Assembly: GCA_006218035.1 (NCBI GenBank)
Contig: VBWC01000003.1
Location: 181,251 to 245,250 of the forward strand
DNA length: 64,000 bases
DNA from: Gammaproteobacteria bacterium
GTDB taxonomy: Bacteria; Pseudomonadota; Gammaproteobacteria; VBWC01
Reading direction: 5' to 3'
Positions 45,310-53,959 of this stretch are shown here, one piece after another. A model generated the notes under the pieces. It saw only the letters and a list, made by a program, of their open reading frames with translations. It was not told the DNA's origin and ran no database searches. Both the position numbers and the translations under genes were made by a program. Each line of letters opens with the position of its first letter. Position 1 is the stretch's first letter.

Positions 45310-45381
45310 GGCGTGGCGTGCTTCGGTGCGCATCATCGATAGGGTCCGGTCATATGTTTACATGGATAAGAGGTCCCGATT

Positions 45382-46164
45382 CTACCGGGCACGCATCAGG
45401 CTGCTCTGGTCAAAGTCTCGTTCGGTCAGGCCGGTTTTGAACCGGTAATCGCTCCACGTCAGTTCTGTACTCTTGTCGGTCTGATGGTTCACCATGGTCA
45501 TACGGTTTGCGCGCCAATAGCGGTCGAGATATTGCTTGTAGTTATCCAGCATCAGGGTCTTCAGCAACGCGTCCTTGCGGTCGTAGAATTCCACCTTCAG
45601 TGGCTGGTACCTCTCCTGGTCCAGCCAGGTGACCAGGCGCGTATAACCGGAGTTCTCATACGCCGGGTAACGTTCGATAACGTAGGTGTTGCGTCCGTCG
45701 AGCTTTTCGTTACGCAAATATTTGTAGCGGTATTTCTGTATCTCCGGCGACGTCAAATCCTCGAACGCGAATTCGCTGCCCATGAACGGGCCGGATTTGT
45801 TTTTGGACGTGATGCGCTTGACGCGCTTCAATGCTGGCAGGTACAGCCACTGGTCGTCGGCGTCGAGGGCGTGGGTATAGCTCAGGAACGCGGTCCCCGA
45901 CACGTCAGCCGGGTGATCGAAGATCGTTAAACTCCGGTCGCCGTCGCCGGACATCTCCAGCGTGCTGACGCGCAGTTCCCGCGTACTTTCGTCGCCGGCG
46001 CGATTGCGCAGGATCATGACCATCCCGGCCTGACTGTCACCGAACCCGGTATCACGACGGTCGGCTTCCGTAACGATTTCGAGTCCACGTTCTTCGGGTG
46101 TCTGGGCAAATACCTCAGGAACCAGCAGGCTCAGCATGAATAGTGGCAGCAACAGTTTCTTCAT
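45382..46164 (-). CDS. LolA-like outer-membrane lipoprotein-sorting protein
   Basis: 260 residues with signal peptide MLSLLVPEVFAQ and GAGGAG ribosome site. The beta sheet pattern matches the 'outer membrane lipoprotein-sorting protein' group that accompanies MMPL exporters: DDQWLYLPALKRVKRI, SGPFMGSEFAFEDL, TWLDQERYQPLKVEFYD, WSDYRFKTGLTERDF. The start lies 50 bases inside the mmpL gene, an unusually long overlap with its own ribosome site. It is thought to carry the exported lipid across the periplasm; family role only. Confidence 0.85.
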   Translation of the reverse strand: MKKLLLPLFMLSLLVPEVFAQTPEERGLEIVTEADRRDTGFGDSQAGMVMILRNRAGDESTRELRVSTLEMSGDGDRSLTIFDHPADVSGTAFLSYTHALDADDQWLYLPALKRVKRITSKNKSGPFMGSEFAFEDLTSPEIQKYRYKYLRNEKLDGRNTYVIERYPAYENSGYTRLVTWLDQERYQPLKVEFYDRKDALLKTLMLDNYKQYLDRYWRANRMTMVNHQTDKSTELTWSDYRFKTGLTERDFDQSSLMRAR

Positions 46165-48454
46165 TGTATTTCTCCTCGATCTTCATGAGCAACGGCGGTA
46201 AAAAGAGCAGGTCAGCGGCGAGCGCCAGCGCAATGACGACGGACGTTAATAAACCCATGTCCGAGTTAAGTTTGAAGCTCGATAACGCAAGCACCATGAA
46301 ACCGACAATAAGCACCACGGATGTCACCCACACCGCCTTTCCGACGCTGCGGAATGCGTAGCGTACGGAATCGGGCGGACTAAGCCCTTCTTCACGCCGG
46401 GCACGCAGATATTTACTCAGCAGGTGTATGGTGTCGTCGACGACAATACCGAGCGTCATGCCCGTGACGACCGACAGTGCCAGGCCGACCTCGCCGACAA
46501 AGATTCCCCAGAGACCGAACGCCATCGCCGCGGGTATCAGATTCGGCAGCATGCTGATCAGGCCGATTTTTACGGAGCGCAGTGCGACCACGAGTACCAG
46601 AGAAATCAGTATCAGCGCGATGGTGGTGCCACTGAGCATGCTTATGATGTTGCGCTGACCGATATGCGCGAACATGATCGTCGGGCCCGTGCCGGCGCTG
46701 TCCGCCAACCGGGGAGTGTTGGCGGACAGCCAGTCGCGAGCGCGTCGCTCAAGCCCAAGCACTTCATTGCTGGACAGGGTCCTGACTGAAATGGTCATCC
46801 GGGTCGCTGACTTGTCGACGTCTACCTGGTTGTTCAGGTCGAGCCCGTAGGGTAACGACAGCTCATAAAGAAGGAGATACTGGGCCGCCAGCTCCCGGGT
46901 CTCGGGCAGCGTGTACCACGCCGGATCGTCACCGTGCATGTTCTTGTTAAGACGCAGCATGATGTCGGTAAACGTATTGACATAGGATACCTCCGGCTGG
47001 CCGCGCCACCAGTCGGCGAAGGCGATGACATCCCTCAGGTACGCCGGATCACTGATACCGCCCGGTTCGCCGGCATCCAGCGAATAGTCGATGCGGTAGA
47101 GCCCGCTCAGATTCGCGTCAACGAAATCCGAGTGGCGGCGGAACTCCACCGTCTCGTCGAAATAGTGGACGAAGACGTCATTGAGTTGATTCTTTGCAAT
47201 AAACCCGACCAGCACCAGCGTCACGGCCCCGGTGCTCCACAGCAGCACGGTACGTCTGGCGATGACGAATTCCGCGAGTCGATCCATGCCGGTCGTTGTT
47301 TCCTCCTGAATTCGCTGCCTGACCGGCAGCACCATCATCAGCGCCGGCAGGAACAGAACAGAGTAGAAAAACGATGCCGCGACACCCAGCGCGACCAGGT
47401 TGCCAAGATGCCGAAACGGCGGTGCGTCCGAGAAATTCATACTCAGGAAGCCGAGCACTGTCGTCAGGCTCGCGAGAAAAATCGGTTGCAGATTAACGCG
47501 CAGGCTTTCAATCATCGCCGTTTTCTTGTCTGATCCGCGCCGCAATTCGTGCAAAAACGTCACAAGAATATGCACGGAACTGGCGATGGCGAGTGTCAGG
47601 ATAATGATAGGGGACATGACGGATGGCGGTGTCAGCGTGATGCCGGCATAGCCGCCCAGCCCCATTGCGGTAACGATCGAGAAGACGATTACCAGCGACG
47701 TTACTATGGTCCCAGAAAAACCACGTAACAACAGGCCAATCACCAGCGCCATAAGCACAAATGAGATCGGGAAAAGCGTCTTCAGGTCAATGAATGAAGA
47801 TTCGGAAAACGCGTTGTTCATCATGACCATGCCGGTCAGATACACGGAAACATCGGGATGCTTCGTGCGCGCCTCGTCGGCGAGCTCACGGACAAATCGA
47901 GCGACCGACGGTACTTCGACGGCCTCGTTCTTGCCGGGAAGTTGTATCGTGATGTTGATGCCGGTGACGTGGCCTTGCGGAGACACCAGGTTTCTCGCCA
48001 GCAAGGGCTCGTTCAATGCAATAGCCTTGACTCGCGCGACATCCGCAGAACTGTATTGACCGGCGTCTTCGATCAGGTTGCGAACCAGCAGTTCGTCTCC
48101 GTCCGCTTCGGTATACTGGAAATTGCTGATCGAGTCGACCCGGGTGGAATACGGCGTCTGCCACGCACGTTGGGTAATTTCCTCGACGAGTGCCAGCATT
48201 TCAGGCGTAAATACATTGCCGTCGTTCGGTGCAATCACGAACATGACGTTATCGTTTTTGCTGTAAGTCGATTCGAACCGATCGAACGCCAGCAATTGCG
48301 GATTTTCCGCGCCGAAGAAAGCGCGGTAATTCGTTGTGAACGTCAGGAATCGCCCGCCGGCCGCCGATCCGATCACGGCGAGCAATGTCGCGACTATGAT
48401 CAGCCAGCGGTAGCGGACTACCCAGCGTCCAAACCCGGCCTCGAATTCATGCAT
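46115..48454 (-). CDS. MMPL/RND-family exporter
   Basis: 779 residues from ATG 48454 (an earlier in-frame codon adds only five residues). Twelve helices in two halves, each opening with one helix, a periplasmic loop and five helices: LFPISFVLMALVIGLLLRGF and GTTIALILISLVLVVALRSV start the halves. GMTLGIVVDDTIHLLSKYLRARRE carries the DD proton relay of MMPL proteins. The relatives with LolA-like partners move hopanoids or other lipids to the outer membrane. Operon partner of the LolA-like and SPOR-barrel genes. Confidence 0.9.
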   Translation of the reverse strand: MHEFEAGFGRWVVRYRWLIIVATLLAVIGSAAGGRFLTFTTNYRAFFGAENPQLLAFDRFESTYSKNDNVMFVIAPNDGNVFTPEMLALVEEITQRAWQTPYSTRVDSISNFQYTEADGDELLVRNLIEDAGQYSSADVARVKAIALNEPLLARNLVSPQGHVTGINITIQLPGKNEAVEVPSVARFVRELADEARTKHPDVSVYLTGMVMMNNAFSESSFIDLKTLFPISFVLMALVIGLLLRGFSGTIVTSLVIVFSIVTAMGLGGYAGITLTPPSVMSPIIILTLAIASSVHILVTFLHELRRGSDKKTAMIESLRVNLQPIFLASLTTVLGFLSMNFSDAPPFRHLGNLVALGVAASFFYSVLFLPALMMVLPVRQRIQEETTTGMDRLAEFVIARRTVLLWSTGAVTLVLVGFIAKNQLNDVFVHYFDETVEFRRHSDFVDANLSGLYRIDYSLDAGEPGGISDPAYLRDVIAFADWWRGQPEVSYVNTFTDIMLRLNKNMHGDDPAWYTLPETRELAAQYLLLYELSLPYGLDLNNQVDVDKSATRMTISVRTLSSNEVLGLERRARDWLSANTPRLADSAGTGPTIMFAHIGQRNIISMLSGTTIALILISLVLVVALRSVKIGLISMLPNLIPAAMAFGLWGIFVGEVGLALSVVTGMTLGIVVDDTIHLLSKYLRARREEGLSPPDSVRYAFRSVGKAVWVTSVVLIVGFMVLALSSFKLNSDMGLLTSVVIALALAADLLFLPPLLMKIEEKYNEETVAATIHAEPAGS

Positions 48455-48499
48455 TACCGTTGTCTCCAATTAATCTATCGAGTGTCAGCAACTATCTGG

Positions 48500-49132
48500 T
48501 CAGTTATTCAGCGGAGCCCGGTCCGGCTGCCGCCGCGCCAGCCCGAGTACCATCAGCCCGACGATGGCGCTGGCGACTTGTTCCAGCTCGGCGGCTGGAT
48601 AGGGAGTGGCAAATCGTGGCAGGCTGAAAAATAGCAGCGCGGTATGAATGGCGCGCGCCGCGCCGAGAATGTCTTTTACATCGAATTCCTTGCTTTCGTT
48701 ACCTTGGGCAAGCACATCCGCGATCATTCCCTGTTCCGATTCGTATTGGGTATCGAGCAGGTCGTGACGTGCACGGGTAACGCTTTCGAACAGGTCGTTG
48801 ATCCTCGGTTGCTCGGTGGCATGCTTCCGGGTGTGTCGAAACGCGGCGAGAGCAAAGCTCTCGAGACGCGCGCGCGCGGTTTTACCCGGGAGATGTATGA
48901 CCTGGTGCAGCACTTCGTGGCGTTCGCTGACGTACCGCCCGGCGCACGCCGTGGCAATCTCCAGTTTGTTCCGAAAGTAGCGATACAGGTTTGCCGCGGA
49001 CATCCCGACATCCCTTGCCACTTCTGCCATCGTGGTTTTCTGATACCCGTAGTGACGGAAGCGTTCGTGCGCCGCGTCAACGATCTGGCGACGAACGGCG
49101 TCGGAGTGGTATGGAGTGTCCGTGGTATTCAT
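48500..49132 (-). CDS. TetR-family regulator of the MMPL operon
   Basis: 210 residues. The helix-turn-helix is complete: RRQIVDAAHERFRHYGYQKTTMAEVARDVGMSAANLYRYFRNK (turn: GMSAANLYRYF). The C-terminal half is a ligand-binding helical bundle. It lies 45 bases upstream of the exporter on the same strand, so it is probably both first gene and regulator of the operon. The 18-10-18 palindrome starts 15 bases before its ATG, consistent with autorepression. Confidence 0.92.
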   Translation of the reverse strand: MNTTDTPYHSDAVRRQIVDAAHERFRHYGYQKTTMAEVARDVGMSAANLYRYFRNKLEIATACAGRYVSERHEVLHQVIHLPGKTARARLESFALAAFRHTRKHATEQPRINDLFESVTRARHDLLDTQYESEQGMIADVLAQGNESKEFDVKDILGAARAIHTALLFFSLPRFATPYPAAELEQVASAIVGLMVLGLARRQPDRAPLNN

Positions 49133-49147
49133 GGACGGAAAGGGTAT

Positions 49148-49193
49148 TGTCTGAAATGTGAATAAACAAGTGAATATTCACATTTCAGACAAA
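49148..49193. promoter_or_regulatory. Perfect 18-10-18 inverted repeat: operator in front of tetR
   Basis: Arms TTGTCTGAAATGTGAATA (49148-49165) and its exact complement (49176-49193) are split by AACAAGTGAA. Inside lies a perfect 12-base palindrome GTGAATATTCAC (49171-49182), so GTGAATA occurs twice directly and once inverted. This size and placement, 15 bases from the regulator's start, is typical of TetR-type autoregulation. A lone hairpin role is unlikely, as there is no T-run. Confidence 0.75.
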
Positions 49194-49324
49194 CCGTTCG
49201 CGCGGTCATCGAGGTGAAATTACCGCGGGTGCGCGACGGTCGATCCGGGCATTGCCGGAGCGACCGTCGATTTCAGATCAGACGCGCGCCGCAGCGGCCG
49301 GGGTTGCGACGTCCGGTAATATGG

Positions 49325-49924
49325 TCATCTACCGAACATGGCAGAGTGTTGATGACCTTCGATCTGACCGCGTAATTCTCCTGGCGGGTTGGCGACGGTA
49401 TGAAAATTTACGTACGCGTTACCGCGAAGGATGTTGTTGACAGCGTCTTCGAAAGTCACGATGCCCAGCGCCGGTGCTGCCGCCAGGTCACTGGCCGTCA
49501 ATACACCCGATATCTCCCCGGTCCACGCGCCGTCATTGCGCGGTAACGTAAATGGGGCATTCCCCTGGTCGCCGAACAGCCAGAGGAGTACCGGTCCATT
49601 GGCGCCGATGGGGCCGAGGTGGATATGTCCCATGAACAACGGCGTTCCGGTTCCTGATGCGGTGACACGGTAATGCAGCATCGTGCGGTCAGGTGACAGC
49701 GAGAAATGCGCCGCTCCCGAACCGCCGGTTACCAGCGGGCCGATTGGAATAGTGACGCAGGCCGGTGTCCCCGTCGCGGGGTTACAGGTACCCGCTGGCC
49801 CGGGGACACTGGCCGTGCGCACCTGCTCGGCGCCGCCGAGCTCCGCGCTCAGCCGCGGCGATGCCTGTGCGTGGACAGACACGCCCAAAAGAACAGAAAG
49901 CAGAACAACTGATGGATATCTCAT
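49325..49924 (-). CDS. CHRD-domain secreted protein
   Basis: 199 residues from ATG 49924. Signal peptide LLSVLLGVSVHAQA. The CHRD domain is plain: LSAELGGAEQV, HYRVTASGTGTPLFMGHIHLGPIGANGPVLLWLFG, FEDAVNNILRGNAYVNFHTVANPPGELRGQI (HIHLG and GELRGQI are the hallmarks). The usual CHRD role is unknown (chordin-like fold). Residues PGTCNPATGTPACV add one disulfide. Stands alone. Confidence 0.88.
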   Translation of the reverse strand: MRYPSVVLLSVLLGVSVHAQASPRLSAELGGAEQVRTASVPGPAGTCNPATGTPACVTIPIGPLVTGGSGAAHFSLSPDRTMLHYRVTASGTGTPLFMGHIHLGPIGANGPVLLWLFGDQGNAPFTLPRNDGAWTGEISGVLTASDLAAAPALGIVTFEDAVNNILRGNAYVNFHTVANPPGELRGQIEGHQHSAMFGR

Positions 49925-50154
49925 CTCCGAATCCCTCCGGCAGTGGAAAAGTCGTTGTATGGAAGCAGTGCGTGTTGAACACACGCCACTGCGTTACGCT
50001 AGCACGACAACAATGGTTGTCAACCATGGACTATGGAGGGAATTGGCGCGGTGCGGCCCGTTTAGCCGCGCCGCGTGCCATTCAACCCGCTGTGTGTTAC
50101 CCGTGGATAGAGCGCCGGACAACGATGGAATTCGGTATTTGCTGCCAGTGAGGA

Positions 50155-50637
50155 TTAGTCGCGAAAGTTCGTGTACTGCAGCGGCAGATCGAGCTTGGCG
50201 TTACGCAACAGCGCCATGACGTCTTGCAGGTCATCCTTCTTCTTGCCGGTCACGCGAACCTGCTCCCCTTGAATTGCGGCCTGCACCTTGAGCTTTGAAT
50301 CCTTGATCACCCTGACGATTTTTCTGGCGAGATCCTTGTCGATGCCCTGTCGAAGGTTGATGATCTGGCGTGCGCGCTTGCCGGTGATTTCCACCGGTTT
50401 GACTTCGAGGTTGCCAATATCGACACTGCGTTTCGCCATTTTCTGATATAGGATACTCAGCATCTGGTCCAGCTGAAATTCGCTGTCCGCTTCGAGGGTC
50501 AATACCTTTTCGTCCTGCGTGACTGACGCATCGGCGCCCTTGAAATCGTAGCGGGTGCCGACTTCGCGGTTGGTCTGGTCCAGCGCATTGGCCAGCTCGT
50601 GCATATTGATTTCAGATACGACATCGAACGAGGGCAT
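50155..50637 (-). CDS. yajQ: YajQ-family nucleotide-binding protein
   Basis: 160 residues opening MPSFDVVSEINMHELANALDQ and containing TRYDFKGADA, RQIINLRQGIDKDLARKIVR and DLPLQYTNFRD, exact YajQ marks. YajQ proteins bind c-di-GMP and/or nucleic acid and act as effectors. Start at 50637 fixes the conserved N-terminus; the long upstream frame has no support. Confidence 0.96.
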   Translation of the reverse strand: MPSFDVVSEINMHELANALDQTNREVGTRYDFKGADASVTQDEKVLTLEADSEFQLDQMLSILYQKMAKRSVDIGNLEVKPVEITGKRARQIINLRQGIDKDLARKIVRVIKDSKLKVQAAIQGEQVRVTGKKKDDLQDVMALLRNAKLDLPLQYTNFRD

Positions 50638-50743
50638 AACGCGCTCCGTAGGCGGATGTGGTGAATAAACCTGTCGGTTGATACCATAAACCGCTGGTGC
50701 AGCGGCCGTCAACGTGCAGTCCGCGGCCGGCATATCAATATAA

Positions 50744-51331
50744 ATGAGTTGGATGATGGCTAAAAATGATCCTGTCGGACGACGTGACCTGCGCAAACAG
50801 TTCGAGGCGCTGGTAGACACGTCACGTTTCGAGTATGAAAAGCGTACCGAGATCGGGCGTGCCCAGGCCAAGCTTTACGGCGTTATCGCGGCGGGTCTGA
50901 CCTACGGGCTCGGATTTATCGGCGGATATTATGCCTGGCAAAATCAGACCTTGCCGGCGGAGCAATTCTCGATGCTGACATGGATGTGGATGGTGCCGTG
51001 CACGTTCGTCGGGATACTGGTCTGGAAGCTTGTCAGTACGCGCCGGGAATACCCGGTCCGGCAGGAGATCAAGCGTTATATCAGCGAACTGGAGTCGGGC
51101 GGCGGCCTGTTATGGCGCTACGCGCCGTTGCTCGACCAGAACGAGATCGGGGGGTCGGTCATCGGGCGCGTGATTGAGCTGTCGCACGATGGGCGGATCA
51201 ACGAGATTGCGCTGGAGGATTATACAAAGGCGGTAGACAGGATCCATGGTCTGCTGAACGGTGCCCGGAACGTAATACCGACAGCCGACCGTCTCCAACG
51301 CGTCGCGCGCAACTTCGGCGATGCGGCATGA
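50744..51331 (+). CDS. Two-helix membrane protein of unknown function
   Basis: 195 residues. Cytoplasmic start with YEKRTEIGRAQAKLYG, then helix 1 (VIAAGLTYGLGFIGGYYAW) and helix 2 (MWMVPCTFVGILVWKLV), and a 90-residue C-terminal region (YISELESGGGLLWRYAPLL, ALEDYTKAVDRIHGLL). The start may be ATG 50744, 50753 or 50756. I do not recognise the family. It precedes the MoeA-like gene by 24 bases and may be in the same transcript. Confidence 0.65.
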   Translation: MSWMMAKNDPVGRRDLRKQFEALVDTSRFEYEKRTEIGRAQAKLYGVIAAGLTYGLGFIGGYYAWQNQTLPAEQFSMLTWMWMVPCTFVGILVWKLVSTRREYPVRQEIKRYISELESGGGLLWRYAPLLDQNEIGGSVIGRVIELSHDGRINEIALEDYTKAVDRIHGLLNGARNVIPTADRLQRVARNFGDAA

Positions 51332-51355
51332 ATTCACTTCGAACGGGGTAAACCA

Positions 51356-52357
51356 ATGAACGACGTTTCGCCATTAATCGCAGCACAACAACGATATGCC
51401 AATGCCGTGCCGTTTCGCGCACTCCCTGCGCAGTCCTGCCGACTGACCGAGGCGCCGGGGAGGGTCCTGTCCGCCGATTTCGTCGCGCCGATGGACGCGC
51501 CGCCTTATTCGCGGGCGATAGCCGAAGGCTTTGTCGTGCATACCGGGGATAGCCGCGGTGCCGACGAAAAAGCGCCGGTGCGTTTTCGTGTCACGGGCGT
51601 GTGCAATCCCGGCGATGCGCAGTGCCCGACCTTTGGCAAAGGTGAGGCGGTGAGTGTCGTCACCGGCAGCATTATTCCGGATGGCGAATATTCGGTGGTG
51701 CGGATGTGGGACTGCGAACGCAGCGACGATGGATTTTCGATCACGCGGCCGTTCGCGCCGCGGTTTTTTATTGAAGACCGCGGCTGCGATCATCCGCGCG
51801 GTAAGGTAGTGGTATCCGGCGGCACGCTGCTGGGGCCGGCCGAGATCGGGTCGATCGCGAGTTTCGGTGTGGCTACCGTCGATGTGGCAAGGCTTCCGGT
51901 GGTCAAGCTGTTTTCTTCCGGCAACGAGGTGATTCCGCTGACAGAAAAAATGCGTCCCGGCGCGATTTTTGATTGCAATGCGCCGATGCTGTCGGCAGCG
52001 GTTGCGCAATGCGGGGCGACACCGGTATTCGGCGGCATCATGCACGATGACTTCGATGCGTTTGTTGTCGCGGTGCGTCAGGCGTTGCGTGACGCGGACA
52101 TGGTATTGATCTCGGGTGGAACCGCGGTGGGTGGACGGGACTTTATCGCCGATCTGGTCGCGGCGGTCGGCGAGTTGATCGTGAATGGCGTGCCGATGAA
52201 GTCCGGCAAGCCACTGATCATGGGTATTGCCGGCGGCAAGCCGCTGGTCTGTGTCGCGGGCCACCCGCCCGAGGCGTTGCGCGGCTTTCGTTTGTTCGGT
52301 GTTCCGGCGCTGCACCGCCTGACCGGGCGGAATGCCGAATTGCCGGTTGACGAGTGA
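51356..52357 (+). CDS. Divergent MoeA-like molybdopterin molybdotransferase-family protein
   Basis: 333 residues, shorter than MoeA (about 400). Recognisable blocks are LTEAPGRVLSADFVAPMDAPPYSRA, VTGSIIPDG, LFSSGNEVIPLTEKMRPGAIFDCN, SGGTAVGGRDF, VPMKSGKPLIMGI and VAGHPPEALRGF. Against canonical MoeA, the MDGYA block is replaced by AEGFVV (catalytic Asp of E. coli MoeA D59 becomes Glu) and domain 2 is reduced. The SGG..GG.D block keeps its Asp. It may use a different substrate. It is translationally coupled to an FGGY kinase (GTGA overlap). Confidence 0.82.
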   Translation: MNDVSPLIAAQQRYANAVPFRALPAQSCRLTEAPGRVLSADFVAPMDAPPYSRAIAEGFVVHTGDSRGADEKAPVRFRVTGVCNPGDAQCPTFGKGEAVSVVTGSIIPDGEYSVVRMWDCERSDDGFSITRPFAPRFFIEDRGCDHPRGKVVVSGGTLLGPAEIGSIASFGVATVDVARLPVVKLFSSGNEVIPLTEKMRPGAIFDCNAPMLSAAVAQCGATPVFGGIMHDDFDAFVVAVRQALRDADMVLISGGTAVGGRDFIADLVAAVGELIVNGVPMKSGKPLIMGIAGGKPLVCVAGHPPEALRGFRLFGVPALHRLTGRNAELPVDE

Positions 52358-53802
52358 GCGCCGCTACGCCCACCGCGGCTAGTGATCTTTATCTTGCGCT
52401 GGATCAGGGCGGGCACAGTAGCCGGGCATTGGTCTTCGACGGCAACGCCGGCATTGTCGCCCAGGGTCGAGCGGATGTCGCGACGCTGACGCCGCGCGCA
52501 GGATGGGTCGAAAATGATCCGGACGAGGTCGTCAACTCGTTGACCGAATCCATCCGGCAGGCAGCGCAGGCGCTCGGTCCACGTTGTCGCGAACTGGTTG
52601 CCGCGGGTCTGGCGACGCAGCGCTCGAGTATTGTTTGCTGGCACCGGCAGACCGGTGCAGCGCTCAGCCCGGTGATCAGCTGGCAGGATCGGCGCACCCA
52701 CGCGCAACTCAAACAATACCAACGCAGCGGTGCTGATATACACAAGAAGACGGGTCTGTTTCTGACCGCCCACTACGGCGCGACCAAGCTGCGCTGGTGT
52801 CTCGATCATCTGCCGGCAGTCCGGCAGGCCCACGGGCACGGAGAGTTGTGCTGGGGGCCGCTCGCCGCGTTTCTGGTGTTCCGCTTGTTGCGCGAGCGCC
52901 CGCACCTCGTCGATCCGGCGAATGCGTCCCGCACGCTGTTGTGGAGTCTGCGCGATAACGACTGGGAACCGTCGCTGCTGGATCTGTTTGGACTTCCACA
53001 GGGTGTATTGCCGACGGTAGTGTCGACCCGGCATGGCTACGGCACGTTGCCGGTCGGCGATGCCGCGATTCCGTTGACGATCCTGACCGGCGACCAGTCC
53101 GCCGCGATTTTCTCGCTCGGCTACCCGCAGCCCGACGCGGTTTACATCAATGTCGGCACCGGCGCGTTCGTGCAGCGCATTGAGGGACAGGTGCCGGCGT
53201 ACAACGCCCGCTTGCTGACCAGCATGGTGTTGCGTGACGACGACCGCAGCGTGTATGCGCTGGAAGGTACGGTTAATGGCGCGGCTTCGGCGCTGGACTG
53301 GCTGGAGAGCGCGGCGGGCGTGAGCAACATCATAAAAAATTTACCGGAGTGGTTGGCAGTGACCAGTAGCCCGCCGCTGTTTCTCAATGGTGTCGGCGGC
53401 CTCGGCGCTCCGTTCTGGATACCCAATTTTGAGAATCGGTTCATCGGTGAGGGAGAAGCCTGGCAAAAGGCGGTCGCGGTGATCGAAAGCATTGTGTTTC
53501 TGCTGATGGTTAATCTGGAGGAGATGCAGACGATGCGGTCGCCGCCGGAGACGATACACATCGGCGGCGGCCTGACCGCACTGGACGGCCTCTGCCAGCG
53601 ACTCGCCGATCTGGCGGGCCTGTCGATCTATCGGGCGGCGGAGCGCGAGTCGACCGCGCGCGGCACGGCGTTTCTGCTCGCGGGTTGTCCGGCGCGCTGG
53701 CCCGAGCATGTGCACGGTGACTGGTTCACGCCGCGCCCCGATGCCGGTCTGCGTGAGCGTTACCATCGATGGAGCGAGGAGATGCAGCGCAGCGTTGCCT
53801 AG
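52354..53802 (+). CDS. FGGY-family carbohydrate kinase
   Basis: 482 residues with a GTG overlapping the MoeA-like stop. ASKHA features: LYLALDQGGHSSRALVFD (phosphate-1), GWVENDPDEV, VISWQDRRT, ILTGDQSAAIFSLGY (catalytic Asp), NVGTGAFVQR, IHIGGGLTALDGLCQRLADL (adenosine motif). Closest in plan to glycerol kinase, but the substrate is not clear. Stop TAG lies within the left end of the MITE-like element. Together with the MoeA-like gene it suggests a small, unknown pathway. Confidence 0.88.
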   Translation: MSAATPTAASDLYLALDQGGHSSRALVFDGNAGIVAQGRADVATLTPRAGWVENDPDEVVNSLTESIRQAAQALGPRCRELVAAGLATQRSSIVCWHRQTGAALSPVISWQDRRTHAQLKQYQRSGADIHKKTGLFLTAHYGATKLRWCLDHLPAVRQAHGHGELCWGPLAAFLVFRLLRERPHLVDPANASRTLLWSLRDNDWEPSLLDLFGLPQGVLPTVVSTRHGYGTLPVGDAAIPLTILTGDQSAAIFSLGYPQPDAVYINVGTGAFVQRIEGQVPAYNARLLTSMVLRDDDRSVYALEGTVNGAASALDWLESAAGVSNIIKNLPEWLAVTSSPPLFLNGVGGLGAPFWIPNFENRFIGEGEAWQKAVAVIESIVFLLMVNLEEMQTMRSPPETIHIGGGLTALDGLCQRLADLAGLSIYRAAERESTARGTAFLLAGCPARWPEHVHGDWFTPRPDAGLRERYHRWSEEMQRSVA

Positions 53803-53959
53803 CAGGCTGTTGAAAAACAGCCTGCGTGCGGTGCAGGGATGCACCGCCATTTTTCAAACAGATTTTCAACTGTTTGGAAAATGAAGCAAAGCAAAAATCA
53901 CATTTTTTGCTTTGCGCGTTGAAAAAGGCCATGGATAGACTTTTTCAACATCCTGTTAG
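53799..53959. mobile_element. MITE-like element between convergent genes
   Basis: 161 bases with imperfect terminal inverted repeats of 19 bases (CTAGCAGGCTGTTGAAAAA and TTTTTCAACATCCTGTTAG, two mismatches). The interior has smaller palindromes (TTTTCAACTGTTTGGAAAA-like). It carries no gene. Its two ends supply both stop codons: TAG of the FGGY kinase on the left and TAA of ybiB on the right. Confidence 0.65.
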
